NCBI RefSeq assembly: GCF_015550595.1
Contig: NZ_JADNBB010000020.1
Span: 1 to 64,000 of the forward strand
Source: Parabacteroides goldsteinii
GTDB lineage: Bacteria; Bacteroidota; Bacteroidia; Bacteroidales; Tannerellaceae
Length of the DNA stretch: 64,000 nucleotides
Direction: 5' to 3'
Part shown: positions 1 to 9,008 of the stretch, one piece after another
Position numbering within the stretch: the first letter of the stretch is position 1
Layout of the letters: each line of letters starts with the position of its first letter
Notes under the pieces: model-generated
The model's input: the letters and a program-made list of their open reading frames with translations, nothing else
Databases searched by the model: none
What the model was told of the DNA's origin: nothing
Made by a program: the position numbers and the translations under genes

Positions 1-165
1 CCAAACTTAACCGATTTGTTTCATATTCGTGAACTACTGATAATTTAAAGGACATGCTGTAATCCTTTTGTGTACGTCTAACGTACTTGCTTTCTAACTT
101 TTCCATTTCGTTACTTTGTTAGGTGTAACGATATTTTAGGACTAGACACAGATTAAATATAGGAA

Positions 166-196
166 GCCACTCTGCATTTGCAGGGTGGCTTTTTTA
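166..196 (+). terminator. Intrinsic terminator of a gene left of the window
   Basis: Ten-base stem GCCACTCTGC (166-175) pairs with GCAGGGTGGC (180-189) with one G-T pair, loop ATTT, followed by six T. The T-run is on the plus strand, so it probably ends a transcript entering from the left. It abuts the stop codon of the leftward MFS gene and may also serve it. No gene is recognisable in 1-165; a small palindrome GTACGT-CTA-ACGTAC sits at 72-86. Confidence 0.75.
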
Positions 197-1597
197 TTTG
201 AATCCTTTCAATGGGCGTGGTTGTGAAATTCTCAGGCAGCTGACTATTGCGGCAACAACAGCAAAACCGGTAGCTAAATATAGACACGCTTGCGAACTAT
301 TGGTCGGGATTAAGTTGAATATCATGGCAACTAATGTCGCTCCCAATGTTTGTCCCAGTAAGCGTGCCGTTCCCAACATCCCGCTTGCTCCGCCACTTCG
401 GTTGGATGGAGCAGAAGAGATAATAGTACTGTTGTTGGGTGTCTGGAATAAGCCGAATCCTGCACCACAGATGAACAGACGCCATACAATATCCATATTT
501 GTTGGATCAGAGGGGAGAATGGCTAAAAGGAAGAGCCCTGTTGCAAATATGGTCATGCCGATTCCTCCCAATATACCTGCATGGATACGTTCAACCAGGC
601 GTCCCGCAAGGGGAGCCATGATCATAGTGGCCAGTGGCCAGGGTGTCAGAAGTAATCCGGTTGTTACATCGCTACGTCCCAACGAACCTTGCAGGAAAAA
701 AGGAAGGGAGATCATCGCTAGCATTTGTCCGGTGAAGGAACAGATAGATGTGCCGATCGACATGGAGAAGATCGGGATACGCATCAGGTCGACGGGAAGT
801 AATGGAAATTGCTGTTTCAACTGGCGGCGGACAAAGAAATATCCGGTCACGCATAAAGCAATGATCCCTCCTATGATCAGTGAAAGGTTTTCTTTATGAG
901 CAATACCTTCAAGTGAGAAAATCAACAATCCGAAGGTAAAAGCGTTCATTACACAACTGATTTTATCGAAGAGCCTGCCGGTTACCTTTACCGGATTTGC
1001 GGGTAAGTGCATCATCCCGATCACTAAAGCTGCGATCCCGATCGGGATATTGATTGCAAAGAGCCAGTGCCAGGAACCTAGTGATAAAATGATAGAGGCT
1101 ATAGTTGGTCCTGCGGCGATGGATACTGCGACAACCAGTGCATTAATACCCATCCCACGACCTAGAAAACGTTTTGGATAAATGATCCGGAGCAGCGCCG
1201 TATTCACGCTGGTGATGGCAGCAGCTCCGAATCCCTGTAATATACGTGCAGCAGTCAACATCCAGAACGAATCGGCCAAAGCGCAGATAGCAGATGTGAT
1301 GCTGAACAGCAAGATTCCTGATAAGTAAATCCTCCGATAACCGTAAATGTCTCCCAATGAAGAGAAAGAGAGAAGCGAAATGGTGATGGCCAGCTGATAG
1401 GCATTGACTACCCAGATCGTTACGGACGGTGATGTTCCCAGGTCGCGTGCTATGGTCGGTAATGCAACGTTGGCAATGGTTCCGTCTATCACCGACATTC
1501 CTACTCCTAAAGCTGTGGCTAAGATGGCCCAGTAACGCTTGGGTAACGGCAATCCGTCGTTTTCATTTACAGTTGTGGCGTGATTTGACAATATCAT
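194..1597 (-). CDS. MFS drug-efflux permease, DHA2 (EmrB/QacA-like) family
   Basis: Inner-membrane proton-coupled exporter of 467 residues. Seen: a hydrophobic protein with the DHA2 start VIDGTIANVALP (TM1), motif A LGDIYGYRRI between TM2 and TM3, and an antiporter motif C-like AAGPTIASI in TM5. The length suits 12-14 TM segments. ATG start at 1597, 10 bases after the stop of the upstream metallopeptidase gene, so the two are probably co-transcribed from the promoter near 3670. The substrate cannot be read from sequence; drugs, bile compounds or small metabolites are possible. No regulator lies beside it. Confidence 0.9.
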   Translation of the reverse strand: MILSNHATTVNENDGLPLPKRYWAILATALGVGMSVIDGTIANVALPTIARDLGTSPSVTIWVVNAYQLAITISLLSFSSLGDIYGYRRIYLSGILLFSITSAICALADSFWMLTAARILQGFGAAAITSVNTALLRIIYPKRFLGRGMGINALVVAVSIAAGPTIASIILSLGSWHWLFAINIPIGIAALVIGMMHLPANPVKVTGRLFDKISCVMNAFTFGLLIFSLEGIAHKENLSLIIGGIIALCVTGYFFVRRQLKQQFPLLPVDLMRIPIFSMSIGTSICSFTGQMLAMISLPFFLQGSLGRSDVTTGLLLTPWPLATMIMAPLAGRLVERIHAGILGGIGMTIFATGLFLLAILPSDPTNMDIVWRLFICGAGFGLFQTPNNSTIISSAPSNRSGGASGMLGTARLLGQTLGATLVAMIFNLIPTNSSQACLYLATGFAVVAAIVSCLRISQPRPLKGFK

Positions 1598-1607
1598 TTT
1601 ATCTTAT

Positions 1608-3611
1608 TTACTTGATAACTTCTCTTACTGCTTCCAGCATGGGTTCGACTGTGAGCGGACTTCCGGTTGCCAGTATCATCCATTGGTTCGGTGTAAGGCG
1701 TCCCTGGCGGAAGATACGTTCGACTTCGTTGGCAAAATCCTTGCCTTCCAGATACTGGTCGAGTTGGAATTCGATGATCTGTCCGAAGGCATAGGCCGAC
1801 AAATACAGCGGATAACTGATCATATGCGAATAAACAGCCAATACTGTTTCATCTTTTACACCGAATACCGGTGCATAATATTTATTCCAAATTTCTTTCG
1901 ATAATCCGATTGTTGCCTCCTTCAGTTGCTCGACAGTTGCTTCCGGGTGGGCATACATCCATTTCCAAACGGAAATATCCAACATGGAAACACCACATAT
2001 TTCGTACATGCTCCATATCTTATCCAGGATATCCATCGCTTTTTTATCCGGATTCGGATCGGTAATGCCTAATATTTCAAGGTCACGTTTCTGGAATACA
2101 AAGGCCAGTGCTTCGGTAAAGGCTGTGTTCGGAACACCGCTCAACATATAATAATCTACGTCATAAAGTGATAGTGTTTGTTCCACATTATGGCCGAATT
2201 CATGGATAGCTATGTTGTATCCTTTGTAATTCATTCCGGTTGCCGGAATACGGGTACGCAGGTGTGATTGCTGCCCTTTCATAGCTGCTCCCCAAGCATG
2301 TCCTGAACCACGAGCTGCATCTACGATGATCTTGTCGGCCAGATAATTGGCACGTTCGGCACTGAAGCCAAGTTTCATCAGGATATCCGGCAGTTTCTTA
2401 TCCAGTGTGGCAGCATCCGGATAAAGGGCCTGGGTTTGTGCATCCAGTTTTGTTTCGTCGAGGTTACTGCGTGCTTTGAAACCGTCGTACCAGATATCAT
2501 AGGCTTCCAGTTTTCGTCCGAGCCGTTTGGAAATCATTTTGCCGACCTCTTTTAGTTCAGGGGCAGACAGAAATTCGTCGAATAACTTTTCAACGTCCTG
2601 AAGGGAAACTTCCATGTTGTCGTTGAAATTTCGGTCGATAAAAGTATCGCCGGTATATTTATCGATACCCTGCATTGCTTTGAAGTTGTTCAGCATTTTC
2701 TGATAACGGACAGTCGACTCAGGAGTTGCTTTAACTTCTTTATTGTCCTGACTGATCGTGTTACGATACGGGTTCCATTCGCAGGCACCCGAGTTAATCA
2801 CTTCGACCGGAATCTCCTGTGATACGATCCGTTTCATTACCTCATAAACGGTACGTTGTTTATCCAGCCCCTCTTTTCCTTTATTATAGTTAGCCTTGAT
2901 CTCATCGCGCAGATTCCAGTGCGATAGCAATATCATGTCTTTAGGAAACAAGAACTGATCCTTTTTGTTTTGTACATGTCCCATATAAATATTGTACTGG
3001 GAAATATAAATGTCGGCATCACTTCCGGCATTGGCTACTACTTGTTTCAGAGAAGCCGGGATACGTTCGGTGAACAAGTCACCCATGCGGGCATAGGCCC
3101 AGGCTTTACGGTCGGGACCGAGTGCCTCTTTTTCTTCCAGTGTAAGATGAGGAAAGTTAAGGGCAATGATGAAAGCGATCTTGTTGTTATATAAATCGTC
3201 GCTGAGGTGAGTCGACGGACTGTAGGAACCGAACTTCTCGTCGATAGGAAGCAGCGGGCCATTATCCAGATGCAGGCTTTTTTGCAGGCGTAAAGACATT
3301 TCGTTGAAATGTCCGTCGATACCTTCCAGGTAGTCACTGATCTTGAGGAATACCTGATACTTCTCGTCCGGATTGGCGATGTAGTTTGCTTCGCAGAAGG
3401 TTTGGAAGGCCGCGTTGTCTCCATCTGCCTGTTGCCAGAGACGGGCTACTTGTGTGACACCTTTTTCAATACCGGATTTGTTGCTGTTGTCTTTGGCTGT
3501 CAGCGCCTTGATTGTAGATTGCACAACTGACGGGTCGATTGCCGCTTGTCCGTTCAGATACGCTAATGAGCAAATAAGCATGATGAAAGTGCGTTTAATT
3601 AGATTTCTCAT
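1608..3611 (-). CDS. Exported zinc metallopeptidase (HExxH, M3-like gluzincin)
   Basis: About 667 residues. N-terminal signal peptide (MRNLIKRTFIMLICSLAYL then NGQA), then a long mainly helical region and the zinc motif HEFGH near residues 470-474. A Glu about 30 residues later (NTAFTEALAF) is a good third ligand, as in gluzincins. The reading frame runs up to a TTG at 3668, but the -7 box at 3666-3673 would start transcription near 3655, so I take the ATG at 3611. Probably a periplasmic or surface peptidase; the family name M3-like is tentative. First gene of a two-gene unit with the MFS pump. Confidence 0.8.
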   Translation of the reverse strand: MRNLIKRTFIMLICSLAYLNGQAAIDPSVVQSTIKALTAKDNSNKSGIEKGVTQVARLWQQADGDNAAFQTFCEANYIANPDEKYQVFLKISDYLEGIDGHFNEMSLRLQKSLHLDNGPLLPIDEKFGSYSPSTHLSDDLYNNKIAFIIALNFPHLTLEEKEALGPDRKAWAYARMGDLFTERIPASLKQVVANAGSDADIYISQYNIYMGHVQNKKDQFLFPKDMILLSHWNLRDEIKANYNKGKEGLDKQRTVYEVMKRIVSQEIPVEVINSGACEWNPYRNTISQDNKEVKATPESTVRYQKMLNNFKAMQGIDKYTGDTFIDRNFNDNMEVSLQDVEKLFDEFLSAPELKEVGKMISKRLGRKLEAYDIWYDGFKARSNLDETKLDAQTQALYPDAATLDKKLPDILMKLGFSAERANYLADKIIVDAARGSGHAWGAAMKGQQSHLRTRIPATGMNYKGYNIAIHEFGHNVEQTLSLYDVDYYMLSGVPNTAFTEALAFVFQKRDLEILGITDPNPDKKAMDILDKIWSMYEICGVSMLDISVWKWMYAHPEATVEQLKEATIGLSKEIWNKYYAPVFGVKDETVLAVYSHMISYPLYLSAYAFGQIIEFQLDQYLEGKDFANEVERIFRQGRLTPNQWMILATGSPLTVEPMLEAVREVIK

Positions 3612-3665
3612 AAGACTTATGTTATTAAGTTTAAGATCTTCCCCTATGTAAATAAAAGCAAGAAA

Positions 3666-3673
3666 CAAATGTA
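3666..3673 (-). promoter_or_regulatory. -7 box TACATTTG of the metallopeptidase-MFS operon
   Basis: Reads TACATTTG on the minus strand, matching the Bacteroides TAnnTTTG box; no clear -33 element. Predicted start near 3655 lies between the TTG at 3668 and the ATG at 3611, which settles the start codon. Confidence 0.5.
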
Positions 3674-3686
3674 GGGATAATATTTG

Positions 3687-3694
3687 TATCTTTG
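3687..3694 (+). promoter_or_regulatory. -7 box TATCTTTG of the DUF4923 gene
   Basis: TATCTTTG fits TAnnTTTG and lies 31 bases before the ATG at 3725. It is back-to-back with the leftward promoter at 3666-3673, so the two genes share one short divergent control region. Confidence 0.6.
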
Positions 3695-3724
3695 TATGTT
3701 TTAAAAAAGAGTAAAACTAGAGAA

Positions 3725-4345
3725 ATGAAAAAAGTGTGGATTATAATGGTTGCAGTATGCAGCCTGCTGTCTGTATCCGGTCAGGTTTACGGACAATCGT
3801 TGAAAGACCTGTTGAACTCGTCTACAGTAAAAGATGCAGTGACTTCCGTGACGGGAGGTAAGAAACTGACCGTTGATAATCTGGCGGGAACCTGGACGTA
3901 TACGAATCCGGCTGTTCAGCTGGAAGGAGATAACGCCTTGAAGAATGTTGCCGGAAGTGTAGCTGCCGGTGAACTGGAAAAGAAGCTGAAAACATATTGT
4001 GCTAAGGTTGGTATCGTTGAGGGTATGTTCAATTATGTATTCAATAGTGACAGCACATTTACGAATGCATTGAAGAAGAAAACCTTGAAAGGTACTTTCT
4101 CTGTTAATCCGGATGAGAAGACGGTTGAACTGAAATATGCTTTGGGTGGAAAACTGAAAGTGACCACTTTGACAGCTCATGTCGTTATCTCCGGCGATGA
4201 GTTATCGTTATTGTTCAATGCAGATAAGTTGCTTGATTTTCTAACTAAAATATCCTCTATATCCGATAACTCTACGTTGAAAATGGTTAATAAATTGGCC
4301 AGTGAGTACGATGGAATGATGTTAGGGTTTGAATTGAAGAAATAG
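3725..4345 (+). CDS. DUF4923 family exported protein
   Basis: 206 residues. A signal peptide (MKKVWIIMVAVCSLLSVSG, cleavage near VYGQ) is followed by a lipocalin-like domain with the family's typical stretch LAGTWTYTNPAVQLEG and repeated beta-strand segments (TFTNALKKKTLKGTFSV, VELKYALGGKLKV). The family is common in Bacteroidales and has no established function; a periplasmic or outer-membrane-associated place is likely. An in-frame TTG at 3692 overlaps the -7 box and is rejected as a start. Monocistronic; its stop lies about 18 bases before the left end of an IS element whose end-hairpin may now terminate it. Confidence 0.85.
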   Translation: MKKVWIIMVAVCSLLSVSGQVYGQSLKDLLNSSTVKDAVTSVTGGKKLTVDNLAGTWTYTNPAVQLEGDNALKNVAGSVAAGELEKKLKTYCAKVGIVEGMFNYVFNSDSTFTNALKKKTLKGTFSVNPDEKTVELKYALGGKLKVTTLTAHVVISGDELSLLFNADKLLDFLTKISSISDNSTLKMVNKLASEYDGMMLGFELKK

Positions 4346-4362
4346 AAATAAATGTAAAATAG

Positions 4363-4379
4363 GAGGTTGTGTCAAAACT
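4363..4379 (+). repeat. Left terminal inverted repeat of the IS
   Basis: GAGGTTGTGTCAAAACT; matches the reverse complement of 6194-6210 except at two positions. Its outer part also pairs internally with 4384-4390. Confidence 0.85.
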
Positions 4380-4397
4380 CTGGCACAACCTTTTTTT
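4365..4397 (+). terminator. Terminator-like hairpin at the IS left end
   Basis: GGTTGTG (4365-4371) pairs with CACAACC (4384-4390), followed by seven T (4391-4397). It would stop rightward read-through into the transposase and can end the DUF4923 transcript. Confidence 0.7.
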
Positions 4398-4479
4398 ATG
4401 CACAAAGCCCAGACTTTCACAAGCCCGGGCTTTGTTATTACCCAAAGTTTTTATATCTTTAGGCATAAAGTTTTTCGTT

Positions 4480-6141
4480 ATGGCAAAGTTACATTTTCGT
4501 CCTTACATTCCCAACCAAACAGTTCTTTTTCCCGGAAGAATTGATGAAAACATAGCAGCGAACGATCCGGTTCGCATAGTTAATACTGTTGTTGATACTC
4601 TCAATCTTGACAATTTCAAGAAGCTTTATAAAGCAACCGGTCGTTGTCCTTATCATCCTAAAATGATGCTTAAGGTGATTATCTACGCCTACATGAACAA
4701 TATCTATTCGTGCCGCAAAATAGAGAAGCTTCTCCTACGTGACATTCATTATATCTGGCTTTCCGGTAATGAACATCCGGATTTTATTACCATCAATCGT
4801 TTTCGAAACCGTGTAAAAGAGGAAATAAATACCGTATTCACGCAGTTGGTTCTTGTCCTTGCCGACAAAGGTTTCATCAACCTTGACGTAGAGTATATCG
4901 ACGGTACCAAGATTGAGTCCAAAGCCAACAAATATACTTTTGTCTGGCGCAAGACAGTCGAAAAGAACCGTACAAAGCTGATGGATAAGATCCACATTCT
5001 CCTGGAGCAGGTGGATGAAGTCATAGCCCAAGAGAACTCCATGAAAGACACACCCGTAGAGTTCACTCCCGCCATGCTCTCAGATATAGTGAATGAACTT
5101 AAAGAGGTGCTGGAACACCAGCCTGTAACAAAGGACAAGGAACAAAAGAAAGTCATCCGGGAAAAGAAGAAACAGGTCCGGGAACTTGAGGAGTACCGTG
5201 ACAAGTTGATGGAATACGACAACCATCTTGATACTCTTGGAGAACGCAACTCCTACTCCAAGACCGATCCTGATGCCACCTTCATGCGCATGAAAGAAGA
5301 CGCCATGAGAAACGGGCAGACCAAACCCGGATATAATCTGCAAATAGGTACCGAGAACCAATTCCTCATAGACTTCCGACTGTTTCCCAACCCAACCGAT
5401 ACACTGACCCTCATACCTTTCTTCCACTCCTTTGAGCAACGCTATAACCGCTTACCAACTGTCGGTGTGGCAGACTCCGGGTACGGCTCGGAAGAAAATT
5501 ATCGATTCATGCAAGATAATGGGATAGAAGCCTTTGTCAAGTACAACTACTTCCATAAAGAACAGCGTCCCCGTTATACCCCCAATCCATTCCATGCGGA
5601 GAGTCTCCATTACAATGCGGGGGAGGATTATTACGTTTGTCCTATGGGGCAGCACATGAACCGTATAGGAACCAGACATGACAAAACAGAGAGCGGATAC
5701 ATCACCGAAAGTGCCCGGTATAAAGCACAAAGATGTGAAGGGTGTCCTTTGCGTGGCAGTTGCTTTAAAGCTCGGGGGAACCGTATTATAGAAGTCAACC
5801 ACCGGTTAAACCAATACAAACGGCAGGCACGGGAAAGGTTACTCTCGGAAGAAGGCATCAGGCATAGGAGAAGGCGATGTATAGAACCGGAAGCAGTTTT
5901 TGGACAAATGAAACACAACATGGCATACAAAAGGTTCCGGCATGTGGGAGAAGACAAGGTTACAATGGACTTTGCCTTCTTTGCTATAGCTTTTAATATC
6001 AAAAAGATGTGTACAAAACTACTAAAAGCAGGAAAGAGAAGGAGTGCACACACTATATTTATCTTTATCAGACCACGTGTGACTCAAAATACGACGAATA
6101 TTAAGCCTTATTACCTAATTACTGAAAAAATAGTCGCATAG
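4480..6141 (+). CDS. IS1182-family DDE transposase
   Basis: 553 residues from the ATG at 4480 (MAKLHFRPYIPNQ); upstream in-frame codons run into the IS end and are unlikely to be used. N-terminal DUF772-like domain (about 40-115, with HPKMMLKVIIYAYMNNIYSC), a coiled charged insert (about 200-270), then the DDE fold: first Asp in YIDGTKIESKANKY, second in VADSGYGSEENY, Glu in EAVFGQMKHNMAYKRF. A Cys-rich stretch (CPMGQH, CEGCPLRGSC) before the last motif is typical of the family. Frame intact and full length. Its promoter must lie in the 80 bases after the left end. Confidence 0.95.
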   Translation: MAKLHFRPYIPNQTVLFPGRIDENIAANDPVRIVNTVVDTLNLDNFKKLYKATGRCPYHPKMMLKVIIYAYMNNIYSCRKIEKLLLRDIHYIWLSGNEHPDFITINRFRNRVKEEINTVFTQLVLVLADKGFINLDVEYIDGTKIESKANKYTFVWRKTVEKNRTKLMDKIHILLEQVDEVIAQENSMKDTPVEFTPAMLSDIVNELKEVLEHQPVTKDKEQKKVIREKKKQVRELEEYRDKLMEYDNHLDTLGERNSYSKTDPDATFMRMKEDAMRNGQTKPGYNLQIGTENQFLIDFRLFPNPTDTLTLIPFFHSFEQRYNRLPTVGVADSGYGSEENYRFMQDNGIEAFVKYNYFHKEQRPRYTPNPFHAESLHYNAGEDYYVCPMGQHMNRIGTRHDKTESGYITESARYKAQRCEGCPLRGSCFKARGNRIIEVNHRLNQYKRQARERLLSEEGIRHRRRRCIEPEAVFGQMKHNMAYKRFRHVGEDKVTMDFAFFAIAFNIKKMCTKLLKAGKRRSAHTIFIFIRPRVTQNTTNIKPYYLITEKIVA

Positions 6142-6180
6142 ACAAAAAAAGAGGAACGACTATTTTTGCCAAAAAAAGAA

Positions 6181-6215
6181 GGGGATGTGCCTTAGTTTTG
6201 ACACATCCCCTTTTT
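6181..6215. terminator. Terminator-like hairpin at the IS right end
   Basis: GGGGATGTG (6181-6189) pairs perfectly with CACATCCCC (6202-6210); five T follow on the plus strand, and a T-rich stretch follows when read leftward. It can end the transposase transcript and the leftward PUL operon. Confidence 0.7.
6194..6210 (-). repeat. Right terminal inverted repeat of the IS
   Basis: The reverse complement reads GGGGATGTGTCAAAACT, matching the left end at 15 of 17 positions. Confidence 0.85.
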
Positions 6216-6217
6216 GG

Positions 6218-7087
6218 TTAGATTTCAGTATCCGGTGCTTCCGGATCGATGATTGTTCGTATTACGTTGTAAAACTTGAATTCGCTCATGGTCCAATAAA
6301 CTGTATTATTGTTTGTTTTATTCACAATGAGACGAATGTAACTAAACGGTTGTGAAACCTTAATGACAGGGGATGTATAGTCATCTGAAGCGGTAATTGG
6401 CAATCCGTCGTTTTCCTGGGTAAAATTCTTGATTAAAAACCAGTTTATTCCATCCTTACTACCCATCAGATCGAAATCGGTCGGCTTATTGCTCGCATTA
6501 TTTCGTGGAGCATAATAAAATTTAAAGTGATCATCCACTGTTTGTTTTAAATTTATTTGCATCCAATGAGGTGCTTCGACTGATATACTCCAAGCCGTAT
6601 GGAAATAGGTCGCAGTATTGTTATCCAGTAAATTTTCGATACTTCCTTCCGATGGTTCCTGGGCATTTGTACTCAGATCGTTGGCTGAGAGTTTTATTTG
6701 TTCACTTTTTTCTTCGACAGTAATAGGAGCGGCTTCAGAAGTCGCCTCGATTGTTTGTACTTTCCCTCCGGTATCCGTATAACTGAACGGCTGTACTGTG
6801 AATGAATAAGTACCGTATTTTTTGCGGGTATTCGGAATCAGGAGACTGTCGCTGTAAATGCTTGCCAGCCTGGTTACCTCTTTCCCTTGTAATTTATCAT
6901 AATAAGATACTTTTGTGTAACGGATAGTCTCATCACTGGGCAATTCCCAATATAAAGAGATTTGTCCCGGACTGCTTTGAGTTTGTAGATTTGTTATGTC
7001 TGAAGGGATCATTTCCTCTTTCTTTTCGCAACCTGCTAAACCAAAATATAACAGGCTGATTAATATGTTGATTATAGTTATTCTCAT
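6218..7087 (-). CDS. PUL lipoprotein with Fn3-like and discoidin-like domains
   Basis: 289 residues. Signal peptide II with lipobox LAGC, so a lipoprotein, probably displayed on the outer membrane beside SusD. About residues 30-125 look Fn3-like/DUF4959-like (ISLYWELPSDETIRYTKVSY). About 150-280 resemble an F5/8 type C (discoidin) fold: NLLDNNTATYFHTAW, HWMQINLKQ, SKDGINWFLI. Likely a surface glycan-binding protein. Third gene of the susC-susD operon, 12 bases after the SusD stop. Its own stop is only about eight bases from the IS right end, so whatever once followed may have been displaced. Domain names are by resemblance. Confidence 0.75.
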   Translation of the reverse strand: MRITIINILISLLYFGLAGCEKKEEMIPSDITNLQTQSSPGQISLYWELPSDETIRYTKVSYYDKLQGKEVTRLASIYSDSLLIPNTRKKYGTYSFTVQPFSYTDTGGKVQTIEATSEAAPITVEEKSEQIKLSANDLSTNAQEPSEGSIENLLDNNTATYFHTAWSISVEAPHWMQINLKQTVDDHFKFYYAPRNNASNKPTDFDLMGSKDGINWFLIKNFTQENDGLPITASDDYTSPVIKVSQPFSYIRLIVNKTNNNTVYWTMSEFKFYNVIRTIIDPEAPDTEI

Positions 7088-7099
7088 ATAATTGATCGA

Positions 7100-8998
7100 T
7101 TAATATCCTGGATTCTGTACTAAATTCTCGTTTTTGTTTACGTCGCTGATCGGTATAGGCAATAGATATTGCGTCGGACTTTCAAATTTACGTTCAAAGA
7201 TCACTTCTTCTGTTTTGGCATATTCTTCGAGAGTCGCAGCTTCTATATTCATTCCCTGTGCCTTATTATTGAAATACTTTTCTGCAAGTTTCCATCGTCG
7301 CATATCCCAGAAATTCTGATTTTCAAGATAGAATTCGATCATTCTTTCCTGGCGAACAATATCCCGCAGTTTATCCTGCGTCAACGTGGCGATTTTGTTC
7401 CATGCAGTTTCTACTGTCGGTATACCGGCGCGTTCTCTAACTTTGTTCAGGTAGATTTTTCCGTTTACAAGATCATTCGTTTCGATACAAGCTTCTGCAT
7501 ATCCAAGGTACAGGTCTGCTAACCTGACGATTGGCCACGGATAATCAAGAGGTCCCTGCAGGCTCTTGGATACGGCATAGCCTGGGTCGACTCCTTTTTT
7601 ATTGAGAAATCCGGTTGGGGAATAGTTGTTTGCACGAAGATTTCCAACGCTGCCGCGTGCTGTATTTCCACCCAGTACGAAGTCACAAACCAATTTCCCC
7701 TTGTTGTCGGCAGGACTGTATTTTTGGTAGCTGGAATCATCAGTATAGGCACCATTGGTTGGTGCACTTAGTATTTCATAAAAACCATTTTGGAAAGCAA
7801 CCCATGCATAAAAACGGGGCTCCCTGTTCAGATTGAATTTAAGTGTTTGTGATCCTTTATCTGCGATATTCGCATGTTCATCATCTACTGTTATCAGGTT
7901 GAACATGGTAGAGAGATCGAAATCCGGGTCCTCTTCGATCGGGAGCCCATTTTTCGTATAAAATCGTTTAAGCATGCTGAGAGTCGGAGCGATGCCATTC
8001 CAGGCACTTCCATTACAGAATGGGATCGATTTATTCTGAATGCCGTAAGCTCCTTCATCTCTGCTGTCAGCCCAGATAATCTCTTTATTGCCGGCTTCTA
8101 TGATATTGTAGCGCAGGCAATGTTGTGTAGGATCTGTCGGTTCCAGGTTTCCACCATTATATCCGGTGTTTGTATACAAAGCATGACCGGCAGTTTCTGC
8201 CAAATTTATAGCCTCTTTATAAGCCTCTTTGGCTTTACCCCATTTATTGGCATCATAACTGAGAGGCATCAGTGGAGTTCCGTCTTTATTAACAAAATTG
8301 TTGTAAAACTCACTGTTTCCATTAAACAGTGGTGAGGCTGCATATAATAACATTTTGGCTTTTAAAGCTTTGGCGGCAACATTCGTGGCAAGTCCGTACT
8401 GTCGTACCGGACGTGTATCCGGTAGGCTGGCTGCTGCTTCATCGAATAGGTCGCACACATATTGAACGCATTCGTTTAACGGACTTCTTCCCAGATATTC
8501 GGAAGGAGGTGTTATCAGTGAGGGTTCTTCTTTTATCAGAATGACCGGGCCATAGCAACGTATGAGTAGAAAATGATAATAGGCGATGAGGAATTTGGCC
8601 TGAGCCACATAATCGTCTCGTGTGTTTTGTGGTAGATTAGGGACCTGATCGATATTATTGAGCATGATGTAACATTGTCTTAACCCTTGGAAGAACGTAT
8701 TCCAATAGGAAATAACCGGTGTAGATGCTGTGTAGTTTCCTTTGGGGAAAGAGGCGAATGTTTCATGTTCGAAGGCCGTAACAACTTCGTCTCCTGTCAT
8801 TAAGTCGAGTGACGAGGTACCGCTCCTGGGAGCAGGCAGATAGGAATAGCAGGAGTACATGAACCGTTCTGCCGCATTAGTGTCTTCGAAGGCATCCTTT
8901 TCTGTCGGTTTCTCATCCGGAACCACGTCCAGATAGTTACATGAAGTAAAGCAGATAACAAACAGTATCGATATTGAAAATCTATGTAATATATTCAT
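7100..8998 (-). CDS. SusD/RagB-family nutrient-binding outer-membrane lipoprotein
   Basis: 632 residues. Lipoprotein signal (lipobox FTSC, then NYLDVVPDEKPTEKDAFED, the usual SusD start). A TPR-rich helical core follows, e.g. AAKALKAKMLLYAASPLFNG, and the typical C-terminal region RLADLYLGYAEACIE, then RDIVRQERMIEFYLENQNFW and PTQYLLPIPISDVNKN. SusD proteins cap the SusC barrel on the cell surface and bind the oligomer before import. Ten bases after the susC stop. The substrate is not evident, as no glycoside hydrolase, sulfatase or protease is adjacent. Confidence 0.95.
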   Translation of the reverse strand: MNILHRFSISILFVICFTSCNYLDVVPDEKPTEKDAFEDTNAAERFMYSCYSYLPAPRSGTSSLDLMTGDEVVTAFEHETFASFPKGNYTASTPVISYWNTFFQGLRQCYIMLNNIDQVPNLPQNTRDDYVAQAKFLIAYYHFLLIRCYGPVILIKEEPSLITPPSEYLGRSPLNECVQYVCDLFDEAAASLPDTRPVRQYGLATNVAAKALKAKMLLYAASPLFNGNSEFYNNFVNKDGTPLMPLSYDANKWGKAKEAYKEAINLAETAGHALYTNTGYNGGNLEPTDPTQHCLRYNIIEAGNKEIIWADSRDEGAYGIQNKSIPFCNGSAWNGIAPTLSMLKRFYTKNGLPIEEDPDFDLSTMFNLITVDDEHANIADKGSQTLKFNLNREPRFYAWVAFQNGFYEILSAPTNGAYTDDSSYQKYSPADNKGKLVCDFVLGGNTARGSVGNLRANNYSPTGFLNKKGVDPGYAVSKSLQGPLDYPWPIVRLADLYLGYAEACIETNDLVNGKIYLNKVRERAGIPTVETAWNKIATLTQDKLRDIVRQERMIEFYLENQNFWDMRRWKLAEKYFNNKAQGMNIEAATLEEYAKTEEVIFERKFESPTQYLLPIPISDVNKNENLVQNPGY

Positions 8999-9008
8999 TT
9001 TATCTATA

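Larger units (their letters stand above)
4363..6210 (+). mobile_element. Complete IS1182-family insertion sequence
   Basis: About 1.85 kb, one transposase gene and imperfect 17-base terminal inverted repeats (4363-4379 and 6194-6210, 15 of 17 identical, core TGTGTCAAAACT). No convincing target-site duplication: the left flank is AAAATAG and the right flank TTTTTGG. It sits between two convergent genes, DUF4923 (stop 4345) and the PUL lipoprotein (stop 6218-6220), and breaks neither. The transposase frame is intact, so the copy may be active. Confidence 0.9.

Noticed and set aside
72-86. Palindrome GTACGT-CTA-ACGTAC as an attachment or operator site
   Set aside because: Only six-base arms and no gene in 1-165 to relate it to; recorded in the terminator entry only.
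198-899. 233-codon plus-strand frame opposite the MFS gene
   Set aside because: Antisense shadow of a clear DHA2 transporter; its sequence resembles no protein family.
4346-4362. Target-site duplication of the IS
   Set aside because: Flanks (AAAATAG left, TTTTTGG right) share no direct repeat that I can see.
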